From positions 1-33,639 of the IMG/VR virus record IMGVR_UViG_3300033153_013534: DNA of 33,639 nt; one strand, written 5' to 3'. A program made the position numbers and the translations under genes. The stretch is from a virus. Shown here in pieces: positions 7,936 to 14,130 of the stretch; the first letter of the stretch is position 1; the number at the start of each line of letters is the position of its first letter. The notes under the pieces were generated by a model, which made no database searches, was not told the DNA's origin, and was given only the letters and a program-made list of their open reading frames with translations.

Positions 7936-8940
7936 ATGGGAAAACAAAGCACACAGATCGATGGGCCAAAAACCTTTTTGGCCGGTGAAGACCTTGAGGC
8001 ATATCGCAGGGTAAAGGTTGAAACGGGGACAACTACTTCCCCGCCCGAGGTGGTATATGCGGACGCGGGCGAGGCGTTTATAGGCATTACCATGTATCCG
8101 GTCAAAGACGGCGATGAGATTGCAGTGGCCATGTTTGCCAAGGAGGGCACCTTTTTGGCGGAGGCCGCGGATTCCTTTGCCGTAAATGCGGATATTTACG
8201 GGGCAGCGGACGGCAAGGTGAGCGATACGTCAAACGGCACGGCCTATCTCAAGGCCCTGGGAGCGGCTGCAGCGGCCGGCGATGTGGTTGAAGTATGCGT
8301 GCATCCTTTTGCTGCCACGGCGGCTGGGTCCATCTCCATAGCGGACGCGGGTGCTTTTACGGATGCCGCGACCGTGGAGGCGGCTTTACAGGAGATTTAT
8401 CAGCACATTGCCAGCGCACAGGCAATTGTCAATTTACCTTTAGGTGCATGGACCGAGCAGGACGGAACCGCTTTGGCCGATTTTTCGGATGGTGCTTCGC
8501 CTACGCCCGGATGGAGCGCGGGTGATGAGGGTTTCGGTATCCGGTGGAACAATCATGCCAACCCTGACCCCATAGCGACGGGCGTGCCGATCCCGCCCGA
8601 CCTGGATGCATCTTCGGATGTGATTGTGCATATACTGGCTGCAAAGGTGGGCGCAACCGTGGGGGATGCGGTTACGTGGCTGATTGAAGCGTTTAACAAT
8701 GTCGATGGAGCCCTTTATGATGCGGACGCGGATTTCGGCGGCACATCTTCGGCCATGACGGGCGATGCCGCAACCAAGACCTGCCAGGAAGAGACTCTTA
8801 CTTTGGCGGCTGCAAATGTTGCGGGATCTCCGTGCGTGCTTAATCTGACACTGCAACCCACGGACGGGACATTGGGCACTGATGACGTGATTCTTCTGGG
8901 CGTATGGCTTGAGTACACGAGGAAGATTTTGACGGCATAG
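7936..8940 (+). CDS. Capsid decoration-like protein with extra domain
   Basis: 334 residues at the lambda gpD position, between the scaffold and the major capsid gene. Residues 1 to about 130 (FLAGEDLEAYRRVKV, VVYADAGEAFIGITMYPV, VEVCVHPFAAT) resemble the small beta-rich capsid-cement proteins (DUF2190 / gpD type). A linker (AGSISIADAGAFTDAATVEAALQEIY) leads to a second beta-rich domain of about 170 residues (LPLGAWTEQDGTALADF ... VILLGVWLEYTRK) that looks like a jelly-roll. gpD alone is 110 residues, so this is a fusion; the extra domain would project from the capsid surface. The linker pattern (TDAATVEAALQEIY) is common in phage structural proteins. Good ribosome site GGGAGG. Confidence 0.7.
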   Translation: MGKQSTQIDGPKTFLAGEDLEAYRRVKVETGTTTSPPEVVYADAGEAFIGITMYPVKDGDEIAVAMFAKEGTFLAEAADSFAVNADIYGAADGKVSDTSNGTAYLKALGAAAAAGDVVEVCVHPFAATAAGSISIADAGAFTDAATVEAALQEIYQHIASAQAIVNLPLGAWTEQDGTALADFSDGASPTPGWSAGDEGFGIRWNNHANPDPIATGVPIPPDLDASSDVIVHILAAKVGATVGDAVTWLIEAFNNVDGALYDADADFGGTSSAMTGDAATKTCQEETLTLAAANVAGSPCVLNLTLQPTDGTLGTDDVILLGVWLEYTRKILTA

Positions 8941-9015
8941 ACGACAGACGACGGACGGCAGAGGACGGAATACAACCTCTGAACCGTGAACCGCTGAACC
9001 TTGAACCTTAAATTT
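8941..9015 (+). repeat. GAACCNTGAACC-type short repeat
   Basis: ACGACAGACGACGGACGG followed by tandem GAACCGTGAACC / GCTGAACC / TTGAACCTT units. A related run lies at 19360-19390 (CCGTGAGCCTTTGAACC, then CTGAACCGTGAACC). This is a second, non-palindromic dispersed repeat family between structural genes. The capsid gene's own ribosome site (CGGAGGAAATTAAA) follows it. Confidence 0.55.
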
Positions 9016-9029
9016 CGGAGGAAATTAAA

Positions 9030-10025
9030 ATGAGACCAACAAGCGATACCGCATTACAGAGACCGGATCTCGGGGCCGCAGTGTGGGAGACAATGCAGAA
9101 TGCGCCCGAATTAGGATATATAGGCCAACTCGTTATGCCGGTTTTCCCGGTGGCCAGGACCTCGGCTGAATATCCGGTTATCCCAAAAGAGGCCCTATTC
9201 AATCTTTTGGAGACCAGGCGGGGACCCAAAGGGAATTACAACCGGGGTGAAGAGGAGTTTGAGAGCGGCTATTACAGGACTGTGGAAAACGGCCTTGAAC
9301 GCCGCATCGATGACCGGTTCGCGGCCATATACGGCACTATGTTCAATTACGAGATGGCCATTGCAAACATCCTTTTCAACAATATTTTGCGGTCATGGGA
9401 GTACAGGATAGCGGCAATGATCTTTAATGCCACAAACTTTACGGCCCATAACGCGGCCACCAACTGGGCAACCTATGCCAGTGCCGAGCCCAAAGAGGAT
9501 GTCGAAGCCGGCGTTGTCTCGCTTCGTGCCAACGGCATTGTGCCTGATACTCTTATCCTGAATTGGACTGCGTTTCGGAATGCAAGGCTTAATGCGGATG
9601 TCCAGGAAAAGGTATATCAGATCTTCCCGGATGCGGCCAAGTCCGGTCAGATTACAATAGAACACCTCAAGACCTATTTTGACGTTGCCAAGCTGTTTGT
9701 GGCGGGTGCCCTGTATAACACGGCGGCACGCAACCAGAATGCATCTCTTTCGGATATCTGGGGGTCCCAGTACGCCATGTTGTGTAAGACTTCGGACGGG
9801 GACATTACCGAGCCTTCCATAGGCCGGACGTTTCTCTGGAACGAAGGGGCAGCAGAGACCATTATCGTAGAAGAATACTATGATGATGCGGTCAGGAGCC
9901 GGGTCCTGCGTGTCAGACACGATACGGATGAGGCTTTCCTCACATCCTATGATGAGGATAAGGCCGCAAAGAGCGAGATCTCCAAGGCGTGCGGTTACCT
10001 GATCGATTGCACGGCAGGTTCGTAA
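9030..10025 (+). CDS. Major capsid protein, gpE-like
   Basis: 331 residues (lambda gpE 341), HK97-fold shell subunit. Typical features are the N-terminal arm (DLGAAVWETMQNAPELGYIG), a P-loop/E-loop region with RRGPKGNYNRGEEEFES, the spine helix region FNYEMAIANILFNNI, and the A-domain (VPDTLILNWTAFRNARLNAD, then GSQYAMLCKTSDGD, then IGRTFLW). It has a strong ribosome site (CGGAGGAAATTAAA) and directly follows the decoration gene, as in lambda D-E. ORF length and context agree; no protease site can be located with confidence. Confidence 0.88.
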   Translation: MRPTSDTALQRPDLGAAVWETMQNAPELGYIGQLVMPVFPVARTSAEYPVIPKEALFNLLETRRGPKGNYNRGEEEFESGYYRTVENGLERRIDDRFAAIYGTMFNYEMAIANILFNNILRSWEYRIAAMIFNATNFTAHNAATNWATYASAEPKEDVEAGVVSLRANGIVPDTLILNWTAFRNARLNADVQEKVYQIFPDAAKSGQITIEHLKTYFDVAKLFVAGALYNTAARNQNASLSDIWGSQYAMLCKTSDGDITEPSIGRTFLWNEGAAETIIVEEYYDDAVRSRVLRVRHDTDEAFLTSYDEDKAAKSEISKACGYLIDCTAGS

Positions 10026-10040
10026 GAAAGGGGGGACGCA

Positions 10041-10367
10041 ATGTCCTTAAGAGACGACATCCAAATTATTACGGATAAGTCCCAGGCGGATGGTCATCAG
10101 ATCATCACGCCTGAGGACCGGTCGGCAAGGTCGCATCAAATCCAATTAGATGTGAGCGGCCCGCCGTCCGGGGGGACTTTGGGCGTGGAGATAAGAACGG
10201 CGGGGGCATCCGAATATATTTCCATAGGCAGTATGGATATGACCAATGCCTCGGAATACGCACAGCAATTTATCGGGTTTGTGGATTCCATACGCCTGAC
10301 GCCGGTCGGGTTTGATGCGGGTCTCACCTATTCGGTTGTGGTCTATTCAACGGACGGTGTGAGATGA
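10041..10367 (+). CDS. Hypothetical head/connector protein
   Basis: 108 residues at the FI position after the capsid gene, but not FI-like in sequence. It is beta-rich, without Cys or membrane segment: SARSHQIQLDVSGPPSGGTLGVEIRTAG ends in FDAGLTYSVVVYSTDGVR. It may be a second surface or accessory head protein. Start ATG 10041 follows GAAAGGGGGGACGC. The stop overlaps the ATG of the next small gene. Confidence 0.65.
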   Translation: MSLRDDIQIITDKSQADGHQIITPEDRSARSHQIQLDVSGPPSGGTLGVEIRTAGASEYISIGSMDMTNASEYAQQFIGFVDSIRLTPVGFDAGLTYSVVVYSTDGVR

Positions 10368-10522
10368 CCGTAGAAACGCACCCCACTTTGAGAAAGGTGA
10401 TCCTGGAGCCGGTCTATCTTTCCCCTCCGGACATGATAGAGGCCGATGCCCAGCCCTTGTTGGATGAAACGGGAAATTTTATCCGCGATGAGCAGGGACT
10501 TATCATTTACGGGGAAATATAA
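10364..10522 (+). CDS. Small acidic phage protein
   Basis: 52 residues, MTVETHPTLRKVILEP ... DEQGLIIYGEI. Its ATG overlaps the upstream stop (GAGATGA), which argues for translational coupling. Not recognised. It falls between capsid and FII-like genes. The inverted repeat begins directly behind it. Confidence 0.6.
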   Translation: MTVETHPTLRKVILEPVYLSPPDMIEADAQPLLDETGNFIRDEQGLIIYGEI

Positions 10523-10525
10523 TAA

Positions 10526-10644
10526 TTGGACACGGATTACACGGATAAACGCGGATAAAGAATAAAAGTATGGGCACATTGCAATGTGCCCATACTTTAA
10601 AGTTTTTAATCTGTGTCATCTGTGTAATCCGTGTCCCAAATAAA
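10526..10644. repeat. Long inverted repeat with internal 34-bp palindrome
   Basis: Outer arms: TTGGACACGGATTACACGGAT (left) and ATCTGTGTAATCCGTGTCC (right), imperfectly complementary. Between them lies a perfect palindrome at 10565-10598, half-site AAAGTATGGGCACATTG. The same architecture recurs at 17041-17163 and 21025-21146. It ends two to four bases before the next gene's start. As RNA it folds into a long rod; as DNA it could be a cruciform. Confidence 0.85.
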
Positions 10645-10647
10645 AGA

Positions 10648-10959
10648 ATGACCGATATTACAACCATATTCGACCAGGCCGCGGTCGACATCTTCAACAC
10701 AATGGGTGTCGATGCCACTTTTACGCCCTCGGTCGGGGATCCGGTATCCTGCAAGGCGGTCCTTGAAAAGGACGTGGAAATGCAGCCCTCCGGTTATGAT
10801 GCCCAGGTTTACGCCATGGGAAATACTATCGAGTACTTGCTTGCCGAGGTGGGCAAGGAGGCGGACCGGGGAGAGACTTTTTTAATCGGGTCCGATACCT
10901 GGACCGTGCAATCGGTAAGCAGGAATGACGGCAGGTTCGTAAAGGTAATAGTGAAATGA
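10648..10959 (+). CDS. Head-tail connector, FII-like
   Basis: 103 residues, N-terminus FDQAAVDIFNTMGVDATFTP, then VGDPVSCKAVLEKDVE, ending DTWTVQSVSRNDGRFVKVIVK. The helix-then-beta-barrel pattern and place fit gpFII / Gifsy-2-type head-tail joining proteins, which complete the connector where the tail docks. ATG 10648 is preceded only by CCCAAATAAAAGA, the tail of the inverted repeat, with no Shine-Dalgarno sequence. An upstream frame through the palindrome encodes repeat peptide and is rejected. The stop overlaps the next ATG (AAATGA). Confidence 0.7.
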   Translation: MTDITTIFDQAAVDIFNTMGVDATFTPSVGDPVSCKAVLEKDVEMQPSGYDAQVYAMGNTIEYLLAEVGKEADRGETFLIGSDTWTVQSVSRNDGRFVKVIVK

Positions 10960-11579
10960 CCTCTCTAAGCATATCCATAAACCAGGCCGATCTACTCAAA
11001 GTCGAGGCTATGCTGTCCGGCATAAAAAACGCCGTGCCAAGGGTGATATCCCGGTCGGTAAATAAGACCTTAGTCGGCGTTCGCACGGATTCGGTCCGGG
11101 AAATAGGGAAAGTCATTACGCCAAAGGCCAAGGTGATCCGAAAGAGCTTTAAAGTTTACCGGGCCAGTGTGAGCAACCTATCCGCAAAGGTAGAGAGCAA
11201 GGGAAAGCCCCTGGGCCTTATCCATTTCGAGGCCAGGCAAATCAAGCTTTCCCGGGGGAAGATCAAAGCGGGTGTAACTCTAAAGGTGAAAAAGAAAAAG
11301 GCCAGGTCTAATATCCCACATGCCTTTATTCGTAGTGTCAACGGGGCAAAAAACGTGTGGATGCGTTTCTACTACGGCCCGCGAAAACCCGTGAAGCCGG
11401 GCCGCAAATACGGCGCCATGCCAAAGAAGTACAGATATTCCATATACCGCATGGTAGGCCCCCGTGTCCCGGACATAATGAGCAACAAACCCGTAATGAG
11501 GGCCATACAGGAAAAGGCGGATAAACGCCTTGATAAATCTTTCAACCATGAATTGGAGTTTATGTTAAGCCGCTTATAA
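10956..11579 (+). CDS. Minor tail protein Z-like
   Basis: 207 residues, strongly basic. It matches the gpZ pattern: SRSVNKTLVGVRTDSVREIG, TPKAKVIRKSFKV, GLIHFEARQ, GVTLKVKKKK, a PHAFI(R) segment, then the repeated Arg/Lys-Pro stretch GPRKPVKPGRKYG. gpZ is needed for correct positioning of DNA in the tail and head-tail joining. Start overlaps the FII stop by four bases; order FII-Z is that of lambda. Confidence 0.85.
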   Translation: MTSLSISINQADLLKVEAMLSGIKNAVPRVISRSVNKTLVGVRTDSVREIGKVITPKAKVIRKSFKVYRASVSNLSAKVESKGKPLGLIHFEARQIKLSRGKIKAGVTLKVKKKKARSNIPHAFIRSVNGAKNVWMRFYYGPRKPVKPGRKYGAMPKKYRYSIYRMVGPRVPDIMSNKPVMRAIQEKADKRLDKSFNHELEFMLSRL

Positions 11580-11580
11580 A

Positions 11581-11674
11581 TTGGACACGGATTACACGGA
11601 TGACACAGATAAAGAATAAATAAAATAAAATTAAAAGTTTTTAATCTGTGTCATCCGTGTAATCCGTGTCCCAA
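11581..11674. repeat. Long inverted repeat, no internal palindrome
   Basis: TTGGACACGGATTACACGGA at the left pairs with TCCGTGTAATCCGTGTCCCAA at the right, across an A/T-rich centre (AAAGAATAAATAAAATAAAA). Same family as 10526-10644 but without the GGGCACATTG insert. The next gene starts 9 bases on, after AATAAAAAA, with no ribosome site. Confidence 0.85.
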
Positions 11675-11682
11675 ATAAAAAA

Positions 11683-12141
11683 ATGGCAGATACGATTCGA
11701 GAACAAATAATCCAGAACCTCATAACCCGTGCCGGGCTTATCCTTATTGCAAGCGGTTACAATACGGACATAGGCGCAAACGTTCAGCGGGTCCGGCAAA
11801 ACCTGGATCCGGACGAACTCCCGGCCACGGTCGTATGGCCCGGCGAGGAAGAGGCAACCAAAAAACCATACGGCGCAAGCAGTCAGGAAATGCCTGTAAA
11901 ATTTGAGGGCTTTGCCATATTCGGGGCCACAAACCCCTCCGTGATATCGGAACAGATTTTAGGCGACCTGATCAAGGCCATGACCTCATCCGATCCCACG
12001 GGCGGATTAGCCGACTCGGTCACATACGCGGGCGGGGGCACGGAAGAATATCCCTCGGACAAGGAATTAGCCGTGGGATGCGCGGCCACCTTTAACATAA
12101 TCTATGAAACCGTCAAAGGAGATCCGTATTCGCAACCGTAA
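11683..12141 (+). CDS. Tail terminator, gpU-like
   Basis: 152 residues (lambda gpU 131). N-terminal helix (IREQIIQNLITRAGLIL), a beta segment TVVWPGEEEATK, the pattern MPVKFEGFAIF, and EQILGDLIKAM, then LAVGCAATFNIIYET. This agrees with the U/DUF3168-like fold that caps the tail tube and stops polymerisation. Position after Z and before the tube protein is lambda order. No Shine-Dalgarno sequence: the start directly follows an inverted repeat. Confidence 0.7.
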   Translation: MADTIREQIIQNLITRAGLILIASGYNTDIGANVQRVRQNLDPDELPATVVWPGEEEATKKPYGASSQEMPVKFEGFAIFGATNPSVISEQILGDLIKAMTSSDPTGGLADSVTYAGGGTEEYPSDKELAVGCAATFNIIYETVKGDPYSQP

Positions 12142-12149
12142 AGGAAATT

Positions 12150-12293
12150 TGGGACACGGATTACACGGATGAACACAGATAAGGACTAAGCAGAGTAAAA
12201 GAAAAAACACAACCATGCTGCATCTTCCGAAGTCTTTTTGTTTTTAACTTTTAATTTTTTTAATCTGTGTCCATCCGTGTAATCCGTGTCCAA
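12150..12293. repeat. Long inverted repeat with central insert
   Basis: Left arm GGGACACGGATTACACGGAT, right arm ATCCGTGTAATCCGTGTCC. The centre holds GACTAAGCAGAGTAAAAGAA and CTGCATCTTCCGAAGT, also found in altered form at 21314-21462, so these two copies form a subfamily distinct from the palindrome-bearing copies. Confidence 0.85.
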
Positions 12294-12327
12294 ATATCAA
12301 TAATCAATAACAAAGGGGGACTAAATC

Positions 12328-13335
12328 ATGCCAAGCGCAGAAGATGGAATAATGTATTACGAGGCGGGCCAGAGCTCGAATGCCATGACCGAGCTTTCCG
12401 ATTCCGGGGACCACATCATTTTTAATTCCGATGACGATCTCTGGTCGGATAAATCAGGCTATGAGTGCAATGTAAAGCCCAATGGCCTGGCAACGGGCGG
12501 GGCCGTGAGCCCGGCTGCGACCGGAACAGATGATTTGATAGATGTAGCGGCTCTTACCTGTTATTTAGCCGGTGTGCTCACCGAGGTGGGAGCGGCAGCC
12601 GATGAAACCGTATTAAGGGGGGTCACCACGGATACGCACAGGAAAAGCTCCGTGACCATCACCTCGGCAGGGGCCGTGGCCATTGTGGCCGGTACTGATC
12701 ATACTGCCTTTTCAGATGTAAGAGGCGCAGACGGAGGACCTCCATACATCCCGGTGGGCAGCATCGAGATAGCCCAGATACACCTCACGAGCATAGCGGC
12801 GGCGCCTATTACGGCGGATGAAATCAAGTCCGTGATCGGCTCGCACGTTGAGCGGTTTGATTTTCCAACATGGGAAGTCAAAAGGGTGCGCGTGACAAAC
12901 CAGGTTATCGGTTTGGCGGGCGTGGATTTCAACTCCGCCCTTCCCGTCATTCACACGGGCGATGTGCCCAAAAAGGTTTATGCCAGTTGGTATGAACCGT
13001 CATTTGCCGAGGTCCCCAGGTCGGTCGATTTTGTTCCGGCAGGCGAGAGCCATTCGGTGTCGTCCAAGGAGATTTACGGCGGCACTATCGGGGCAACGAG
13101 TAAGAGCCTGGGCCAGGGGTCTTTTACGACCTATTTTGAGGACGGCATATCAGACAACCTGTTGACCTTAGACGGTGAAAAGCTCTGGTTCAAGTTCAAG
13201 CAGGATAGGCTAAAAACCCCATACATCCTGGTTCAAGGGAAATTAGGCATTACACAAAGCTTCCCGGCGGGTGATTCCATCTCCGGCGCATGCACCATAA
13301 CCGCAGAGGAAAAAGCCGTAAGGGTTGTTTCTTAA
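12328..13335 (+). CDS. Major tail tube protein, gpV-like
   Basis: 335 residues. Acidic, Gly/Ser/Thr-rich and beta-rich with no Cys-rich or membrane segments, as expected for tube subunits. There is an N-terminal domain to about residue 70, a repeat-like linker (AATGTDDLIDVAALTCYLAG, GTDHTAFSDVRGADGGPPYI) and a C-terminal domain with VKRVRVTNQVIG, KVYASWYEPSF, and SFTTYFEDGISDNLLTLDGEKLWFK. Good ribosome site (AAAGGGGGACTAAATC). Identification rests on position between U-like and G/T-like genes, plus size and composition. Confidence 0.65.
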   Translation: MPSAEDGIMYYEAGQSSNAMTELSDSGDHIIFNSDDDLWSDKSGYECNVKPNGLATGGAVSPAATGTDDLIDVAALTCYLAGVLTEVGAAADETVLRGVTTDTHRKSSVTITSAGAVAIVAGTDHTAFSDVRGADGGPPYIPVGSIEIAQIHLTSIAAAPITADEIKSVIGSHVERFDFPTWEVKRVRVTNQVIGLAGVDFNSALPVIHTGDVPKKVYASWYEPSFAEVPRSVDFVPAGESHSVSSKEIYGGTIGATSKSLGQGSFTTYFEDGISDNLLTLDGEKLWFKFKQDRLKTPYILVQGKLGITQSFPAGDSISGACTITAEEKAVRVVS

Positions 13336-13353
13336 TCCATTGGGGAACATTAC

Positions 13354-13395
13354 GGCATGGGCATCTTTTTCGATCATAAAAAAGATGTCCATGCC
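13354..13395 (+). terminator. Stem-loop behind tail tube gene
   Basis: GGCATGGGCATCTTTTT (13354-13370) pairs with AAAAAGATGTCCATGCC (13379-13395), one G-T wobble, 8-base loop. This strong 17-bp hairpin lies 19 bases after the tube gene's stop. The T-run is inside the stem rather than after it, so it may act as a partial terminator or as a 3' stabiliser that lets the abundant tube message accumulate. Confidence 0.5.
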
Positions 13396-13403
13396 TCCAT
13401 TTG

Positions 13404-13508
13404 TCGTCATTCCCGCGAAGGCGGGAATCCAGGTTTTTTATTTTGCGTCTTTTGCGCTTTTTCGCGGCCATTTTTTATCAGCGTTAATCCGCGTAAATCC
13501 GTGTCCAA
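13404..13508. repeat. GTCATTCCCGC hairpin plus repeat arm
   Basis: ATTCCCGC (13409-13416), GAAG, GCGGGAAT (13421-13428) is a dispersed hairpin. It is followed by GTTAATCCGCGTAAATCCGTG (13484-13504), a single right-hand arm of the ACACGGAT family. Two unrelated repeat families are therefore stacked in one leader. Confidence 0.7.
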
Positions 13509-13518
13509 TGGAGATAAT

Positions 13519-13980
13519 ATGCCCTTTGACCCTAAAAAATTCACAAAGACAAAATTCGAGCCCCGCACGGAATCCGTGCCCGTGCCCGACCTCAAAGAGT
13601 TTTTCGACAAAAAGGAAAAGCCCGTTTGGAAGGTACGCGGATTAACGGGCACTGAATTGGGCAGGGCCAATGAGTCGGCAGAGCGCAACAAGAATATTGC
13701 CGCGGTCATAGAAGGGTTATTAGCGGCCTCTGCCCGCAAAAAGACGGATTCCATGCGCAAGCTTCTGGGCATTGATGACAGCACGCCCCCGGACATTGCA
13801 AAGCGAATTGACATGCTGGTTGCCGGCAGCATCGAGCCTGTCTGTGATCTGGACCTGGCCCTAAAGCTCTGTGAGGCTTTCCCCGTGGAGTTTTTCCAGA
13901 TCACAACCAAAATCCTGGAACTCACGGGAAAGGGCCATATGCCGGGAAAACCGAGGCCCTCTGGCAAGACTCCGGAGTAA
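13519..13980 (+). CDS. Tail assembly chaperone, G-like
   Basis: 153 residues. Start ATG 13519 follows AATGGAGATAAT; upstream in-frame codons from 13357 translate repeats and are rejected. The protein is charged and helical (VPDLKEFFDKKEKPVWKVRG, LTGTELGRANESAER, DLDLALKLCEAFPVEFFQI), as in gpG-type chaperones that coat the tape measure during tail assembly. Its last codons contain two slippery heptamers, and most ribosomes would stop at TAA 13978-13980. See the G-T fusion at 13519-14111. Confidence 0.75.
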   Translation: MPFDPKKFTKTKFEPRTESVPVPDLKEFFDKKEKPVWKVRGLTGTELGRANESAERNKNIAAVIEGLLAASARKKTDSMRKLLGIDDSTPPDIAKRIDMLVAGSIEPVCDLDLALKLCEAFPVEFFQITTKILELTGKGHMPGKPRPSGKTPE

Positions 13981-14111
13981 GGGCAACCCTTGCCCTGTGT
14001 TACGCCAGAGGGCAATTCCTGTACCAGACAAGGCCGGACCTTTTCCCCCAGGGCTTCTTGACCGACACGGAACTTGAGCTGTGGGCACTCTATTATGAAA
14101 CACTGAAATAA
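13519..14111 (+). CDS. G-T fusion by -1 frameshift
   Basis: The -1 frame is open from before the G stop to TAA 14109-14111 and adds a well-formed domain (TEALWQDSGV, then LALCYARGQFLYQTRPDLFP, ending LWALYYETLK). The short T frame has no start of its own. Two heptamers sit in the correct phase: GGGAAAG at 13926-13932 (read G GGA AAG, the heptamer used in lambda) and GGGAAAA at 13944-13950 (G GGA AAA). A slip at the second gives a 197-residue fusion with 53 T residues; a slip at the first gives the same length. gpGT recruits tube protein to the tape measure. Slippage itself is inferred. Confidence 0.85.
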
Positions 14112-14130
14112 ATTGTCCCAAATAAAAAAA

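Noticed and set aside
10343-10754. Minus-strand frames encoding RVIRV/RITQMTQ-type peptides
   Set aside because: These are translations of the ACACGGAT repeat and appear at every copy; they are not genes.
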